Positions 41,282 through 50,335 of a stretch of DNA of 64,000 nt are shown piece by piece. A program made the position numbers and the translations under genes. Source of the stretch: Phytopseudomonas flavescens (lineage in GTDB: Bacteria; Pseudomonadota; Gammaproteobacteria; Pseudomonadales; Pseudomonadaceae); assembly GCF_900100535.1 (NCBI RefSeq), contig NZ_FNDG01000016.1, positions 81,927 through 145,926 of the forward strand, read 5' to 3'. The stretch's first letter is position 1. Every line of letters begins with the position of its first letter. Under the pieces are notes generated by a model. It saw nothing but the letters and a program-made list of their open reading frames with translations. It did not search any database and was not told where the DNA came from.

Positions 41282-42651
41282 TTTCCTCGTGCTTCGGTGT
41301 GTTCGCCAGGGCGGCGCGCTGCTGCCGGCGCGGTATCGGGGTGACGGCGGGGTAACGGGATGACCTCGATGCGCCCCACCAGCAGGACATAGGCCAGCAA
41401 GCCACAGAGCGCCACCGCTGCCATGTAGAGCATGGCGTATTGAAAACTCTGGGTACGCTCGAGAATCACTCCGATCACCAACGGGCTGATGATGCCGGAC
41501 AGGTTGCCGAAGATATTCAGGAAACCACCCAAGGTACCGATCAGGTGCCGCGGGATCACGTCGCTGCACACCACCCAGCCCAGATTGGAAAAGGCATTGG
41601 CGAAAAACGCCACCGACAGGATGGCGATGGCGATCACCGGCTGGTCTTCGAAAAAATTGACCAGGCAGATGCTGGTGGTCACCCCCAGCCCGAGCATCAC
41701 TGGCAACTTGCGCGCAAAGGTTCGCGAGTGGCCGCGCTTGAGCAGCATGTCACTGAGAATGCCACCGCAGAGCACACCACACATGGCCATCAGGTAAGGG
41801 AACATGGCGCCGATCCCAGCCTTGGTGATGGACAGGCCCAAGCCCTTTTCCAGATACACCAGAAACCAGGTGAGGAAAAAATACAGGGTGGAGGACGCCG
41901 CGAACTGAGCGATGAACAAGCCCCAGACGGTGGGCTGGCGCAAGACATGGCGGACGTCCGGCCAGTTGACCTTGGTGCGGTTGCCAGCTTGGTTGTCCGA
42001 GCCATAGCCACCGCCCTGACGGATGATGTCGAGCTCGGCGGCGTTGACCTTGGTACTGTCCGGCGGATCGCGATAGGCCTTCAACCAGTAGAGGCCGAAA
42101 GCGATACCGACCGCGCCGCTGAGGTAGAACGAGGCCTCCCAGCCCCAGGTCGAGACGATCCAGGCCAGCACCGGTGTCAGCACCGCCAGGCCGATGTACT
42201 GGGCACTGGAATAGACGGCAGTGGCCCTGGCCCGCTCGTGATCCGGGAACCAGCTGGCGATGATCTTGGTATTGGAGGGAAACGACGGAGCCTCGGCCAC
42301 CCCGATCAGCGCGCGGCAGATCAGCAGCATCACGAAAGAGCCAGTGGCCGTGGCGAACACCGGGTGGGACGCAAGGCCCATGAAGAAAGTGAACAGGCTC
42401 CACAGGATGATGGCACAGCCATACAGCTTGCGCGGGCCCACCCGATCGAGCAGATAGCCCACTGGCACCTGGCTCATGGCGTAGAACCAGGTGAAAACGG
42501 AAAACAGCAGCCCCAACTGGATCGGCGACAGACCGAGCTGGCCCTGAATGGCACTGCCGGCCACGGACAGGTTGGCCCTGTCCATATAGTTGATCGCCGT
42601 GACCAAAAACAGCATGGCCAGCACCGACAGCCGTGCGCGGGTTGGTTTCAT
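41278..42651 (-). CDS. MFS sugar-acid transporter, ACS family (GudP-like)
   Basis: A 457-residue inner-membrane transporter with 12 helices. The family marks are NYMDRANLSVAGSAI near residue 22 and the loop motif GYLLDRVGPRKLYG near 65, typical of the glucarate, galactonate and hexuronate carriers. The start has GGAAG upstream. Its place between idnO and idnD indicates uptake of idonate, 5-ketogluconate or a related aldonic acid by proton symport. Confidence 0.88.
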   Translation of the reverse strand: MKPTRARLSVLAMLFLVTAINYMDRANLSVAGSAIQGQLGLSPIQLGLLFSVFTWFYAMSQVPVGYLLDRVGPRKLYGCAIILWSLFTFFMGLASHPVFATATGSFVMLLICRALIGVAEAPSFPSNTKIIASWFPDHERARATAVYSSAQYIGLAVLTPVLAWIVSTWGWEASFYLSGAVGIAFGLYWLKAYRDPPDSTKVNAAELDIIRQGGGYGSDNQAGNRTKVNWPDVRHVLRQPTVWGLFIAQFAASSTLYFFLTWFLVYLEKGLGLSITKAGIGAMFPYLMAMCGVLCGGILSDMLLKRGHSRTFARKLPVMLGLGVTTSICLVNFFEDQPVIAIAILSVAFFANAFSNLGWVVCSDVIPRHLIGTLGGFLNIFGNLSGIISPLVIGVILERTQSFQYAMLYMAAVALCGLLAYVLLVGRIEVIPLPRRHPDTAPAAARRPGEHTEARGK

Positions 42652-42702
42652 GATTCTTCCTTATTGTTCTTGTTCAGGTAAGAAGCGTGATTCATCGGCG
42701 GT

Positions 42703-43470
42703 TTAGAGGGTGGCGAGCCAACCTCCATCGACATAGATGATCTGGCCGCTGACGTAGTTGGATGCCGCCGATGCCAGGTACACCGCGGTGCCGATCAGTT
42801 CGTCCGGATGGCCCCAGCGTCGGCTGGGGTTGCTGGCCTTTACCCAGCGGTCGAAGTCGGCGTTGGCGACCAGGGCGGCGTTCATTTCCGTATGGATATA
42901 CCCCGGGCCTATGGCGTTGCACTGGATAGCGTGTTCGGCCCATTCGGCAGCCATCGCCTTGGTCAGCATCTTCACCCCGCCCTTGGCCGCGGTGTAGGGG
43001 GCCACCGTAGCCCGCGCCGCTTCGCTGGTCAGCGAAGCGATATTGATGATCTTGCCGCCGCCTCCTCGGGCGACCATGCGCCGGGCGGCGGCACGGCCAA
43101 TGATGAAGGCACTGGTGAGGTTGACGTCCAGCACCCGCTGCCAGTCGGCCAGGGCCAGTTCGAGCATGGGCTGGCGGTGCTGGATGCCGGCATTGTTGAT
43201 CAGGATGTCGACCGCTACCTGCTGGCGGTCCAGTGTCTGGAATACCGCCTCGACGGCGGCCTCGTCCGCCACATCGAAGGCGTATCCCGAAGCACGGTGG
43301 CCGGCGCGGGTGAGCTCGGCGACGGCCTCTTGCAGACGCTGGGGATGGGTGCCGTTAAGGATCACCGCGGCGCCCGCTTCTGCCAGGCCCTTGGCGTAAG
43401 AAAGGCCCAGCCCTCGGGTCGACCCGGTGATCAATGCGGTACGACCGGTCAAATCGAACAGTGATGACAT
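42703..43470 (-). CDS. idnO: Gluconate 5-dehydrogenase-like SDR
   Basis: A 255-residue short-chain dehydrogenase. The NAD(P) motif TALITGSTRGLGLSY lies near residue 12, NNAGIQHRQPMLELAL near 90, and the active-site pair is YTAAKGG near 157. The C-terminal GYIHTEMNAAL and YVSGQIIYVDGGWLATL match IdnO. IdnO reduces 5-keto-D-gluconate to D-gluconate. It is the first gene of the leftward operon, 64 bases from the nearer putative operator. The ATG at 43470 was chosen because the N-terminus then matches IdnO (SLFDLTGRTALITG). Confidence 0.85.
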   Translation of the reverse strand: MSSLFDLTGRTALITGSTRGLGLSYAKGLAEAGAAVILNGTHPQRLQEAVAELTRAGHRASGYAFDVADEAAVEAVFQTLDRQQVAVDILINNAGIQHRQPMLELALADWQRVLDVNLTSAFIIGRAAARRMVARGGGGKIINIASLTSEAARATVAPYTAAKGGVKMLTKAMAAEWAEHAIQCNAIGPGYIHTEMNAALVANADFDRWVKASNPSRRWGHPDELIGTAVYLASAASNYVSGQIIYVDGGWLATL

Positions 43471-43533
43471 GACATGCCTCTGCTTGCGTGTTCTTGTTGT
43501 TGGATATGGGTCACCGGGGCGCCCAGCCATGTC

Positions 43534-43546
43534 AACTTATCATATA
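43534..43546 (-). promoter_or_regulatory. Candidate GntR operator, site 1
   Basis: On the minus strand the sequence is TATATGATAAGTT. The same 13-mer with one change (TATATGACAAGTT) occurs at 43697-43709 on the plus strand. The two copies lie in opposite orientation in the gap between the idnO and gntR operons. Site 1 is 64 bases upstream of the idnO start. Confidence 0.5.
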
Positions 43547-43692
43547 GGACAGATCACATGGCATAGGATTTCGGTAGCCGATGACGGTATCCTGAACCGC
43601 TCAAAAGCCAGTAATCAAGGGTTTTTTTGCTTGTTTACATTCGATCTGGAAATTTTCGACAAACCTCTTGCATCACCTGCCAAGTAAGGAGC

Positions 43693-43709
43693 AACTTATA
43701 TGACAAGTT
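43693..43709 (+). promoter_or_regulatory. Candidate GntR operator, site 2
   Basis: AACTTATATGACAAGTT contains inverted arms AACTT and AAGTT seven bases apart and includes the 13-mer TATATGACAAGTT also found at site 1. It ends 25 bases before the GTG start of the regulator gene, an autoregulation position. FCD-type GntR proteins commonly bind such short palindromes; binding here is inferred. Confidence 0.5.
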
Positions 43710-43734
43710 ATAGCAACACTACGAGCAGCCTGCC

Positions 43735-44421
43735 GTGAAGCCGCAAAACACCGTCAACAACGTCTACCAACAGATGAAACGCAACATTCAGGACGGTCGC
43801 TGGGCGCCAGGCAGCAAACTGCCTTCCGAGTCCGAACTGATCGCCAGCTTCCAGGTCAGCCGGGTCAGCGTTCGCAGTGCCGTACAGCGCTTGCGCGGCT
43901 TGGGCATAGTGATGACCCAACAGGGCAAGGGCACCTTTGTGATCGAGGATCTCGATCAGCGGGGTTTCAACGACAACCAGCCGATCATGCACCTGTCCCA
44001 GGCCGAGTTCGAAGACATGCGCGTGTTCCGCCAGACCGTGGAGTTCCGCTGCATGGACCTGGCGGTCGAGAACGCCACCGTCGAGGACATCGCACTGATC
44101 GAAGCCGCGCTCAACCGCATGCTGGTCAATCGCGACGACTACAAGCGCTACTCCCAGGCGGACTTCGACTTCCACTACGCCATCGTCAAGGCCTCGCACA
44201 ACAAGATCTTCATCCACGCGATGGATTCGATCCGGCACATCTATCTGTATTACCTGGAAGAATTGAACCGTGTGCTGGGCATTACCCTGGAAAGCGTCAA
44301 CGCCCATATCAATGTGTACATGGCCATCAAGAACCATGACGCCGTCGCCGCTGCAGAAACCCTGAACCAGGCGATGGCCAGCAACGTCGCGGCCATGAGC
44401 GGGGCGAATCCCACCGATTGA
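43735..44421 (+). CDS. GntR/FadR-family transcriptional regulator (FCD domain)
   Basis: A 228-residue repressor-type protein. The winged-helix DNA-binding domain is typical: QQMKRNIQDGRWAPGSKLPS near residue 12 and FQVSRVSVRSAVQRLRGLGI near 40. A helical FCD ligand domain follows from about residue 90, with the metal/ligand residues in DFDFHYAIVKASHN near 143. I chose the GTG at 43735 because a stop at 43711 closes the frame upstream; the ribosome site is poor. It divergently faces idnO and precedes the dehydratase gene, so it most likely senses a sugar acid such as idonate, gluconate or mannonate. Confidence 0.88.
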   Translation: MKPQNTVNNVYQQMKRNIQDGRWAPGSKLPSESELIASFQVSRVSVRSAVQRLRGLGIVMTQQGKGTFVIEDLDQRGFNDNQPIMHLSQAEFEDMRVFRQTVEFRCMDLAVENATVEDIALIEAALNRMLVNRDDYKRYSQADFDFHYAIVKASHNKIFIHAMDSIRHIYLYYLEELNRVLGITLESVNAHINVYMAIKNHDAVAAAETLNQAMASNVAAMSGANPTD

Positions 44422-44456
44422 AGTAAACCTTGTCCCAGCGAGCAGGAGACTGAAAA

Positions 44457-45710
44457 ATGGAATCCATAACAATTACAAATGTAAAAACGATTCTCACCGC
44501 CCCTGGTGGCATCGACCTGGTGGTGGTGAAGGTTGAAACCAATCAGCCAGGCCTTTATGGGCTCGGCTGCGCCACCTTCACCCAACGCATCTTCGCGGTG
44601 GAAGCGGCGATCGAGCAGTACATGAAACCCTTCCTGATCGGCAAGGATGCCCTGCGCACCGAGGACATCTGGCAATCGGCGGCGGTCAGTGGCTACTGGC
44701 GCAGCGGACCGATCATGAACAATGCCCTGTCCGGCATCGACATGGCCCTGTGGGATATCAAGGGCAAGGTCGCCGGACTGCCGCTCTACCAACTGCTGGG
44801 AGGGCGTTGCCGAGACGGCGTACCGCTGTATCGGCACTGCGACGGCGAGGACGAAATCGCCGTCGAAGACAGCATTCGCGCCGCCATGGAAGAAGGCTAC
44901 CAGCATGTACGCTGCCAGATGGGCATGTACGGCGGCTCGGGCACCGAAGACCTGCGCCTGATCGCCGGCAAGCTGGCGCGCGCCAAGAACATTCAGCCCA
45001 AGGTCTCGCCACGCAGCAAGACCCAGGGCATCTACTTCGACCCGGACGCCTACCTGCGCGCCGTGCCGAAACTCTTCGACCACCTGCGCAGCACCCTGGG
45101 CTTCGGTGTCGAGTTCATCCACGATGTGCACGAGCGGGTAGCGCCGATCGCCGCCGTGCAACTGGCCAAAAACCTCGAGCAACACCAGTTGTTCTTCCTC
45201 GAAGACCCGGTCGCCCCGGAGAACCTGGAGTGGCTCAAGACCCTGCGGGCGCAGAGCAGCACGCCAATCTCCATGGGCGAGCTGTTCACCAACGTCAATG
45301 AATTCAAGCCACTGATCCAGAACAACCTGATCGATTTCATTCGCTGCCACGTCAGCACCGTGGGCGGCATCACCCCGGCCAAGAAAATCGCCACCTTCGC
45401 TGAATTCCACGGTGTACGCACCGCCTGGCACGGCCCGGGCGATATCTCGCCGGTTGGCGTGGCGGCCAACCTGCACCTGGACCTGAGCACCCCCAATTTC
45501 GGTATCCAGGAATGGACCCCGCTCAATGACAACCTGCTGGAGGTGTTCCCCGGCTGCCCGGAAATCGACCGCGGCTATGCCTATCTGAGCGATCGCCCCG
45601 GCATCGGTGTCGACATCGATGAAGAAAAGGCCAAGCGCTTCCGGGCCCAAGGCGGCTTGCCCGATTGGACCAATGCGCGACTGCCGGACGGAACCGCTGC
45701 CAGACCCTGA
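44457..45710 (+). CDS. ManD/RspA-type sugar-acid dehydratase (enolase superfamily)
   Basis: A 417-residue enolase-superfamily protein very like Escherichia coli RspA and D-mannonate dehydratases. Marks are SGIDMALWDIKGKVAGLPLY near residue 95, IHDVHERV near 223, FFLEDPVAPENL near 248 and GELFTNVNEFKPLI near 275. ITPAKKIATF and the HGPGDISPV segment carry further active-site residues. Members dehydrate D-mannonate or D-gluconate to 2-keto-3-deoxygluconate, which kdgK on the other arm would phosphorylate. Which acid is used cannot be decided from sequence. AGGAG lies before the ATG. Confidence 0.85.
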   Translation: MESITITNVKTILTAPGGIDLVVVKVETNQPGLYGLGCATFTQRIFAVEAAIEQYMKPFLIGKDALRTEDIWQSAAVSGYWRSGPIMNNALSGIDMALWDIKGKVAGLPLYQLLGGRCRDGVPLYRHCDGEDEIAVEDSIRAAMEEGYQHVRCQMGMYGGSGTEDLRLIAGKLARAKNIQPKVSPRSKTQGIYFDPDAYLRAVPKLFDHLRSTLGFGVEFIHDVHERVAPIAAVQLAKNLEQHQLFFLEDPVAPENLEWLKTLRAQSSTPISMGELFTNVNEFKPLIQNNLIDFIRCHVSTVGGITPAKKIATFAEFHGVRTAWHGPGDISPVGVAANLHLDLSTPNFGIQEWTPLNDNLLEVFPGCPEIDRGYAYLSDRPGIGVDIDEEKAKRFRAQGGLPDWTNARLPDGTAARP

Positions 45711-45731
45711 AGCGAGTACCTAGTCGAAAAG

Positions 45732-45752
45732 TCCCGGTGCGCTGCGCCGGGA
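45732..45752 (+). terminator. Short intergenic hairpin
   Basis: TCCCGGTGC and GCGCCGGGA pair at eight of nine positions around a three-base loop, 22 bases after the dehydratase stop. There is no T tract, so it probably reduces read-through or stabilises the upstream mRNA instead of ending transcription fully. Confidence 0.45.
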
Positions 45753-45791
45753 TGCGTTGCCCTTATACAAAAACAAATGAAGGGAACCACC

Positions 45792-47120
45792 ATGAGCACT
45801 GATCAAGCAGCCGCTGCACAACCGTTCGCCAGCAAACGCTGGTTCTACCTGATTCCTCTGATTTTCATCACCTACAGCCTGGCGTACCTGGATCGGGCCA
45901 ACTACGGCTTCGCCAGCGCTGCGGGGATCGAGCAGGACCTGAACATCAGCAAGGGCACCTCCTCACTGATCGGCGCGCTGTTCTTCCTCGGCTACTTCTT
46001 TTTCCAGGTGCCCGGCGCCCTGTACGCCCAGCGTTACAGCGTGCGTAAACTGGTGTTCGCCAGCCTGATCCTGTGGGGCTTGTGCGCCATGGCCACGGGC
46101 CTGGTAACCAACATCCCGATGCTGATGGTCATTCGCTTCACCCTCGGGGTGGTCGAGGCCGCGGTGATGCCTGCGATGCTGATCTTCATCAGTAACTGGT
46201 TCACCCGCAAGGAACGCTCGCGGGCCAATACCTTCCTGATCCTCGGCAACCCGATCACCGTGCTGTGGATGTCGGTGGTATCCGGTTACCTCATTCAGGC
46301 CTGGGGCTGGCGCGGCATGTTTATCATCGAAGGGGCGCCGGCCATTCTCTGGGCCTTTGTGTGGTGGCGCCTGGCGCGGGACAAACCCGAGCAGGCCAGC
46401 TGGCTGACCCGTACTGAAAAAGACCAACTGGCGGCCACCCTACTCGAGGAACAGAAAGGCCTGAAGGCGATAAGCAACTATCGCCAGGCCTTCACCTCGC
46501 CCCTGGTAATCAAGCTGTGCTTGGTTCATGCCCTGTGGAGCATCGGCGTCTACGGTTTCATCATGTGGCTGCCCTCGATCATCCGCCAGGCCTCGGCGGC
46601 GAACATCGTCACCACCGGCTGGTTGAGTTCGGTACCCTACCTGGCGGCGGTGATCGCCATGATCGGAGTGTCCTGGGCCTCGGACAAGACCGGCCAGCGC
46701 AAGCTGTTCGTGTGGCCGCTACTGGCGTTGGGCGCCCTCGCCTTCTTCGCTTCGTACCTGCTGGGCTCCACGCACTTTTGGCTGTCGTTCAGCCTGCTGA
46801 GCATCGCCGCGGCAGCCATGTACGCGCCTTACGGACCTTTTTTCGCGCTGATACCGGAACTGCTGCCCGCCAATGTGTTCGGCGGCGCCATCGGCCTGAT
46901 CAATGCGTGCGGCGCCTTGGGCGCTTTCCTCGGCTCATGGCTAGTGGGCTATCTGATCGGCCTCACGGGCGATCCGGGCGCCGCCTATATCTTCATGACT
47001 GCGGGCATGCTCACCGCGGCGCTGATCATGGGACTGGTGGTTGCCGGCAAACGCCAGCTACCGCCACCAAGCGAACCGGCCATACCCCAGGCCGACCGGC
47101 CTGCTGAACGCATGGGCTGA
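45792..47120 (+). CDS. MFS sugar-acid transporter, ACS family (second)
   Basis: A 442-residue transporter with 12 helices. AYLDRANYGFASAAGIEQDL near residue 27 is the family N-terminal mark, and the region around residues 75-90 (GALYAQRYSVRKLVFA) is the loop between helices 2 and 3. It belongs to a different ACS subgroup from the carrier at 41278, nearer the tartrate and hydroxyphenylacetate carriers. I chose the ATG at 45792, six bases behind AAGGGA; a frame from 45777 adds five residues. A second carrier suggests that two different sugar acids feed the same pathway. Confidence 0.85.
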   Translation: MSTDQAAAAQPFASKRWFYLIPLIFITYSLAYLDRANYGFASAAGIEQDLNISKGTSSLIGALFFLGYFFFQVPGALYAQRYSVRKLVFASLILWGLCAMATGLVTNIPMLMVIRFTLGVVEAAVMPAMLIFISNWFTRKERSRANTFLILGNPITVLWMSVVSGYLIQAWGWRGMFIIEGAPAILWAFVWWRLARDKPEQASWLTRTEKDQLAATLLEEQKGLKAISNYRQAFTSPLVIKLCLVHALWSIGVYGFIMWLPSIIRQASAANIVTTGWLSSVPYLAAVIAMIGVSWASDKTGQRKLFVWPLLALGALAFFASYLLGSTHFWLSFSLLSIAAAAMYAPYGPFFALIPELLPANVFGGAIGLINACGALGAFLGSWLVGYLIGLTGDPGAAYIFMTAGMLTAALIMGLVVAGKRQLPPPSEPAIPQADRPAERMG

Positions 47121-47223
47121 GCCAGGAGGTGGTTGCAGCACAGAAGAACTCTACGGCCTGCCAGCCGCCCGGTTCCACCGTCGGCAACTGGATCCGGATG
47201 GGCCGCAGCATTCCCTTAGCCGA

Positions 47224-48591
47224 CTAGCCCCAACTGGTTAGCGGAGCACCGCGCAGGCTCCGCACGTAGAGCACGCCCCAGGTGAGCCCAACCAGGGCCG
47301 ACGCCAGCGAGCCCAGCAGCACACCGAGCTTGGCGGCGCCCAGTAGATTGGCATCGCTGAACGCCAGGTTGGCGATGAAGATCGACATGGTGAAGCCGAT
47401 CCCGGCCAGCAGCCCGATCAACGCCACGCCGCGCCAGGACACATCGGCCGGCAAGCGGCAAATGCCGAGCCTGACCATCAGCCAGCTGACGCTGATCACG
47501 CCAATGGGCTTGCCCGCCAGCAGCGCGACGGCTACGCCCATCATCACCCAGTGCGAAGTGCTCTCGGTCAGGTCGACGCCGCCCAGGCTCACACCGGCAT
47601 TGGCCAGGGCGAACAGCGGCATCAGGCCAAAGGTGACCCAGGGGTGCAGCGCCAGTTGCACGCGCACCACCGGCGGCAGCAGCTCTCGCTGCGCCAGGCG
47701 CAAGTCACGCGACGACTGGGCTGCCTCGTGGGAGGCCACGTCGGTACCGCTGTCGTCCTCCAGCTCACGGGCGATACGGCCCAGCGCATCGCGCGGCCGC
47801 TCCCGGGTCGGCAGGCAGATGACCGGCGTCATCAGGCCGAGAATCACCCCCGCCAGGGTCGGGTGCGCGCCTGTCATCAACAGGCCGCCCCACATCAGCG
47901 CGCCGGGCAGCACATAGGCGTAGGCCGAACCGATGCCGATGCGCTGCAGCCCCAGCACCGCCAGAGCGCCAACACCGGCCAGGGCGAAGCCGCTGTAGTC
48001 GAGCCCGTCCGAATAGAACAGCGCAATCAGGATCACCGCGATGACATCGTCGATCACCGCCAGGGTCAGCAGGAAGATGCGCACGCCGGAAGGAATGCCC
48101 TTGCCCAGCAAGGCCAGCAGCCCCACGGCGAACGCGATGTCGGTCGCCGCCGGAATCGCCCAGCCATGCAGCCCCGCGCCCTGATGATTGAGGCTGGCAT
48201 AGATCAGCGCCGGCATTATCACGCCACCGCAGGCTGCAGCGATCGGCAACGACGCCTGACGCAGGTCAGCGAGCGCGCCGTCATGCATCTCACGGCGAAT
48301 CTCCATGCCGACGACCAGAAAGAACAGGGTCATCAAGCCGTCGTTGATCCAGAAATGCAGGGACTGGGAAAAGCCGAAGCTGCCGAAGCCAAACGACACC
48401 GGCGCGTGCCAGAGCGCATGATAACTGCCGGCATAGGGCGAATTGGCCCAGATCAGCGCGGCAGCGGTGGCGAGCAACAACACCACGCCACTGAAGGCTT
48501 CACGATGGAGAAGACGGCGAATGAAGGCGAAGACGCACTCAGCCACGTGCTGGGCACGAGGAAGATCCTGACGAGACGGGCGCGATGTCAT
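47224..48591 (-). CDS. nhaA: Na+/H+ antiporter NhaA
   Basis: A 455-residue inner-membrane antiporter with about 12 helices. The paired ion-binding Asp residues are in LTLAVIDDVIAVILIA near residue 184, and the TDIAFAVGLLALLG segment near 155 is also conserved. It exchanges Na+ for protons and helps pH and salt tolerance. The start at 48591 (MTSRPSRQDL) is preferred; the frame remains open to 48663. The N-terminal 25 residues and the C-terminal part extend the usual length of about 390 by some 60 residues, with an extended loop around residues 255-305. Confidence 0.9.
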   Translation of the reverse strand: MTSRPSRQDLPRAQHVAECVFAFIRRLLHREAFSGVVLLLATAAALIWANSPYAGSYHALWHAPVSFGFGSFGFSQSLHFWINDGLMTLFFLVVGMEIRREMHDGALADLRQASLPIAAACGGVIMPALIYASLNHQGAGLHGWAIPAATDIAFAVGLLALLGKGIPSGVRIFLLTLAVIDDVIAVILIALFYSDGLDYSGFALAGVGALAVLGLQRIGIGSAYAYVLPGALMWGGLLMTGAHPTLAGVILGLMTPVICLPTRERPRDALGRIARELEDDSGTDVASHEAAQSSRDLRLAQRELLPPVVRVQLALHPWVTFGLMPLFALANAGVSLGGVDLTESTSHWVMMGVAVALLAGKPIGVISVSWLMVRLGICRLPADVSWRGVALIGLLAGIGFTMSIFIANLAFSDANLLGAAKLGVLLGSLASALVGLTWGVLYVRSLRGAPLTSWG

Positions 48592-49004
48592 GGGCGAACG
48601 GGCTCCGCGCGGCGGCCCGACCAACGCAACTGAACCTGTCTCACCGCACCATGCGGCTAACACCCGAACGCCATCCTACACAGGGAGCACAGGCGTGTGC
48701 CAGTCCAAAGGGCGGACATTCGCGCTGTCCATCCAGCATCACTGCCTCGCAGTTCCAGGTTGGCGGCTCCCTATAGGATTAAGCGACCGCCTTACAGCCG
48801 CTGGAGTGGCGCCGGCCGCCAACTATTCTTCACGTAATCGTGAACCGTATCACGCTCCCGGCTTCCTTCGACTCCCGTCTCGGGTACATCCTTCACCAAA
48901 TGGCGTAATGCCATCTGAGCGTCTGGAAAGCGGCCCTGGCAGGCGCTGACTCCAGACCTGCCCCCATATGGACATGGACGAAACTGCAAAGGAGTTGCTG
49001 CGCG
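48592..49004. other. Divergent intergenic region between nhaA and the glycosyltransferase gene
   Basis: About 410 bases with no convincing gene. A clean palindrome lies at 48829-48844 and a smaller one (TGGC, five bases, GCCA) near 48900. The region should contain the nhaA promoter on the minus strand and the promoter of the glycosyltransferase gene on the plus strand, but no strong hexamers stand out. Confidence 0.45.
48829..48844. promoter_or_regulatory. Perfect 16-base palindrome
   Basis: TTCACG-TAAT-CGTGAA reads the same on both strands in the arms, with a four-base centre. It lies between the divergent nhaA and glycosyltransferase genes, about 160 bases from the start of the latter. It looks like a binding site for a dimeric regulator; which one is unknown. 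Confidence 0.45.
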
Positions 49005-50222
49005 ATGCGCGTGCTTTTCATACACCAGAATTTCCCTGGACAATTCCGGCCTATCGCCTTGCATCTGGCGCGCCGTGCCGACACCGAGGTTCTGGCCATC
49101 GGTCGCGAACAGGCACCTGGGCTAGCGGGTGTAAAGCTGCTGCGCTACGCGCCCCATCGCAAGGCGAGTCCGCAGACGCACCCTTACGTACGCAGCTTCG
49201 AAGACGGTGTGCTGCACGGCCAGCAGGTGCTGCGCCTGCTGCTGGACCTGAAGGGCAAGGGCTATCGACCGGACGTGGTGATCGCGCACCCGGGCTGGGG
49301 TGAAAGCCTGTTCGTCAAGGAGGCCTTCCCTTCGGCGCGATTGATCCACTTCTGCGAGTACTACTATCAGGCCCGTGGCGCGGATGCCGGGTTCGACCCC
49401 GAGTTTCCCTTCGACGCCAATGGCGCCGCGGGCATCCGCAGCCGCAACGCCCTGCACCTGCTCAACCTGGAAAACTGCGACCAGGCCATCACCCCGACAC
49501 ACTGGCAGCGCAGCCTGCACCCGGCGGCCTATCGTGATGGAATTCAGGTGATCCACGAGGGCATCGACCTAGCCGGCCTTGGCAGCGCTCCCGAAGCCAC
49601 GCTGGAGCTGCCCACGGGGCAAGTGCTGAAAGCCGGGCACCCCATTCTGACCTATGTGGCACGCAACCTTGAACCCTACAGGGGCTTCCACAGTTTCATG
49701 CGTGCTTTGCCGCGTATCCTTGCGGCCCATCCGACCTGCCAGGTGCTGGTGGTCGGCGGTGACGAAGTCAGTTACGGCAGCCGGCCGAAGGACTCGGCCA
49801 ACTGGCGCAGCAAGCTACTGGCAGAAAACCCTTTCGACAGGTCGCGGGTACACTTTCTCGGCAAGCTGCCCTACTCCACCTACAAGCGGGTACTGCAGGT
49901 ATCCGCCGCCCATGTCTACCTCACCTACCCCTTCGTGCTGTCCTGGTCGCTGCTGGAAGCGATGGCCAGCGGCTGCCTGATCATCGGGTCGAATACCGCG
50001 CCAGTGCGTGAGGTGATCGAAGACGGACATAACGGTGTGCTGGTGGATTTCTTCGACAGCGGACGGATCGCCGAAAAAGCCCTGCTGGCCCTGACGCAGC
50101 CTGAGCGCTTCGAGCCCATCAGGCGGCAGGCGACGATCAGCGCCCGAGAGTACTCGACCGACAAGGGTGTCGCTGGATACCTGAAGGTGCTGGGCATCGA
50201 CCTGGCAGCGATACGCGCCTGA
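49005..50222 (+). CDS. Glycosyltransferase family 4
   Basis: A 405-residue cytoplasmic GT-B enzyme. The N-terminal MRVLFIHQNFPGQFRPIALHL matches a GT4 subgroup whose members start with the same HQNFPGQ motif. The donor-binding part is in the C-terminal half: HPILTYVARNLEPYRGFHSF near residue 215, VHFLGKLPYSTYKRVLQVSA near 285 and YPFVLSWSLLEAMASGCLII near 310, with the acidic E of the EX7E motif near the last. AAGGAG lies before the ATG. It lies 113 bases upstream of the RTX protein gene; such enzymes often modify surface or secreted proteins or polysaccharide, but the acceptor is unknown. Confidence 0.82.
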   Translation: MRVLFIHQNFPGQFRPIALHLARRADTEVLAIGREQAPGLAGVKLLRYAPHRKASPQTHPYVRSFEDGVLHGQQVLRLLLDLKGKGYRPDVVIAHPGWGESLFVKEAFPSARLIHFCEYYYQARGADAGFDPEFPFDANGAAGIRSRNALHLLNLENCDQAITPTHWQRSLHPAAYRDGIQVIHEGIDLAGLGSAPEATLELPTGQVLKAGHPILTYVARNLEPYRGFHSFMRALPRILAAHPTCQVLVVGGDEVSYGSRPKDSANWRSKLLAENPFDRSRVHFLGKLPYSTYKRVLQVSAAHVYLTYPFVLSWSLLEAMASGCLIIGSNTAPVREVIEDGHNGVLVDFFDSGRIAEKALLALTQPERFEPIRRQATISAREYSTDKGVAGYLKVLGIDLAAIRA

Positions 50223-50335
50223 ACGCATTGAAGGCGGTGAGCCTGCCTTTTTCAAACCACGCCCGTGCACCTGGCTGACATACCGGCCAGGGTCGCGAGC
50301 GTGTTCGCTTGTGGTGATCCATCAAAGGAGTGGGT

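Noticed and set aside
40223..41569. A longer reading frame for idnD starting near 41569
   Set aside because: The extra 96 residues lie inside the MFS gene in another frame and do not match dehydrogenases; the ATG at 41281 fits the family and overlaps the MFS stop.
48968..49303. Short open frame beginning MDMDETAKELL just before the glycosyltransferase start
   Set aside because: It overlaps the glycosyltransferase gene in another frame, and the well-placed AAGGAG serves the glycosyltransferase ATG.
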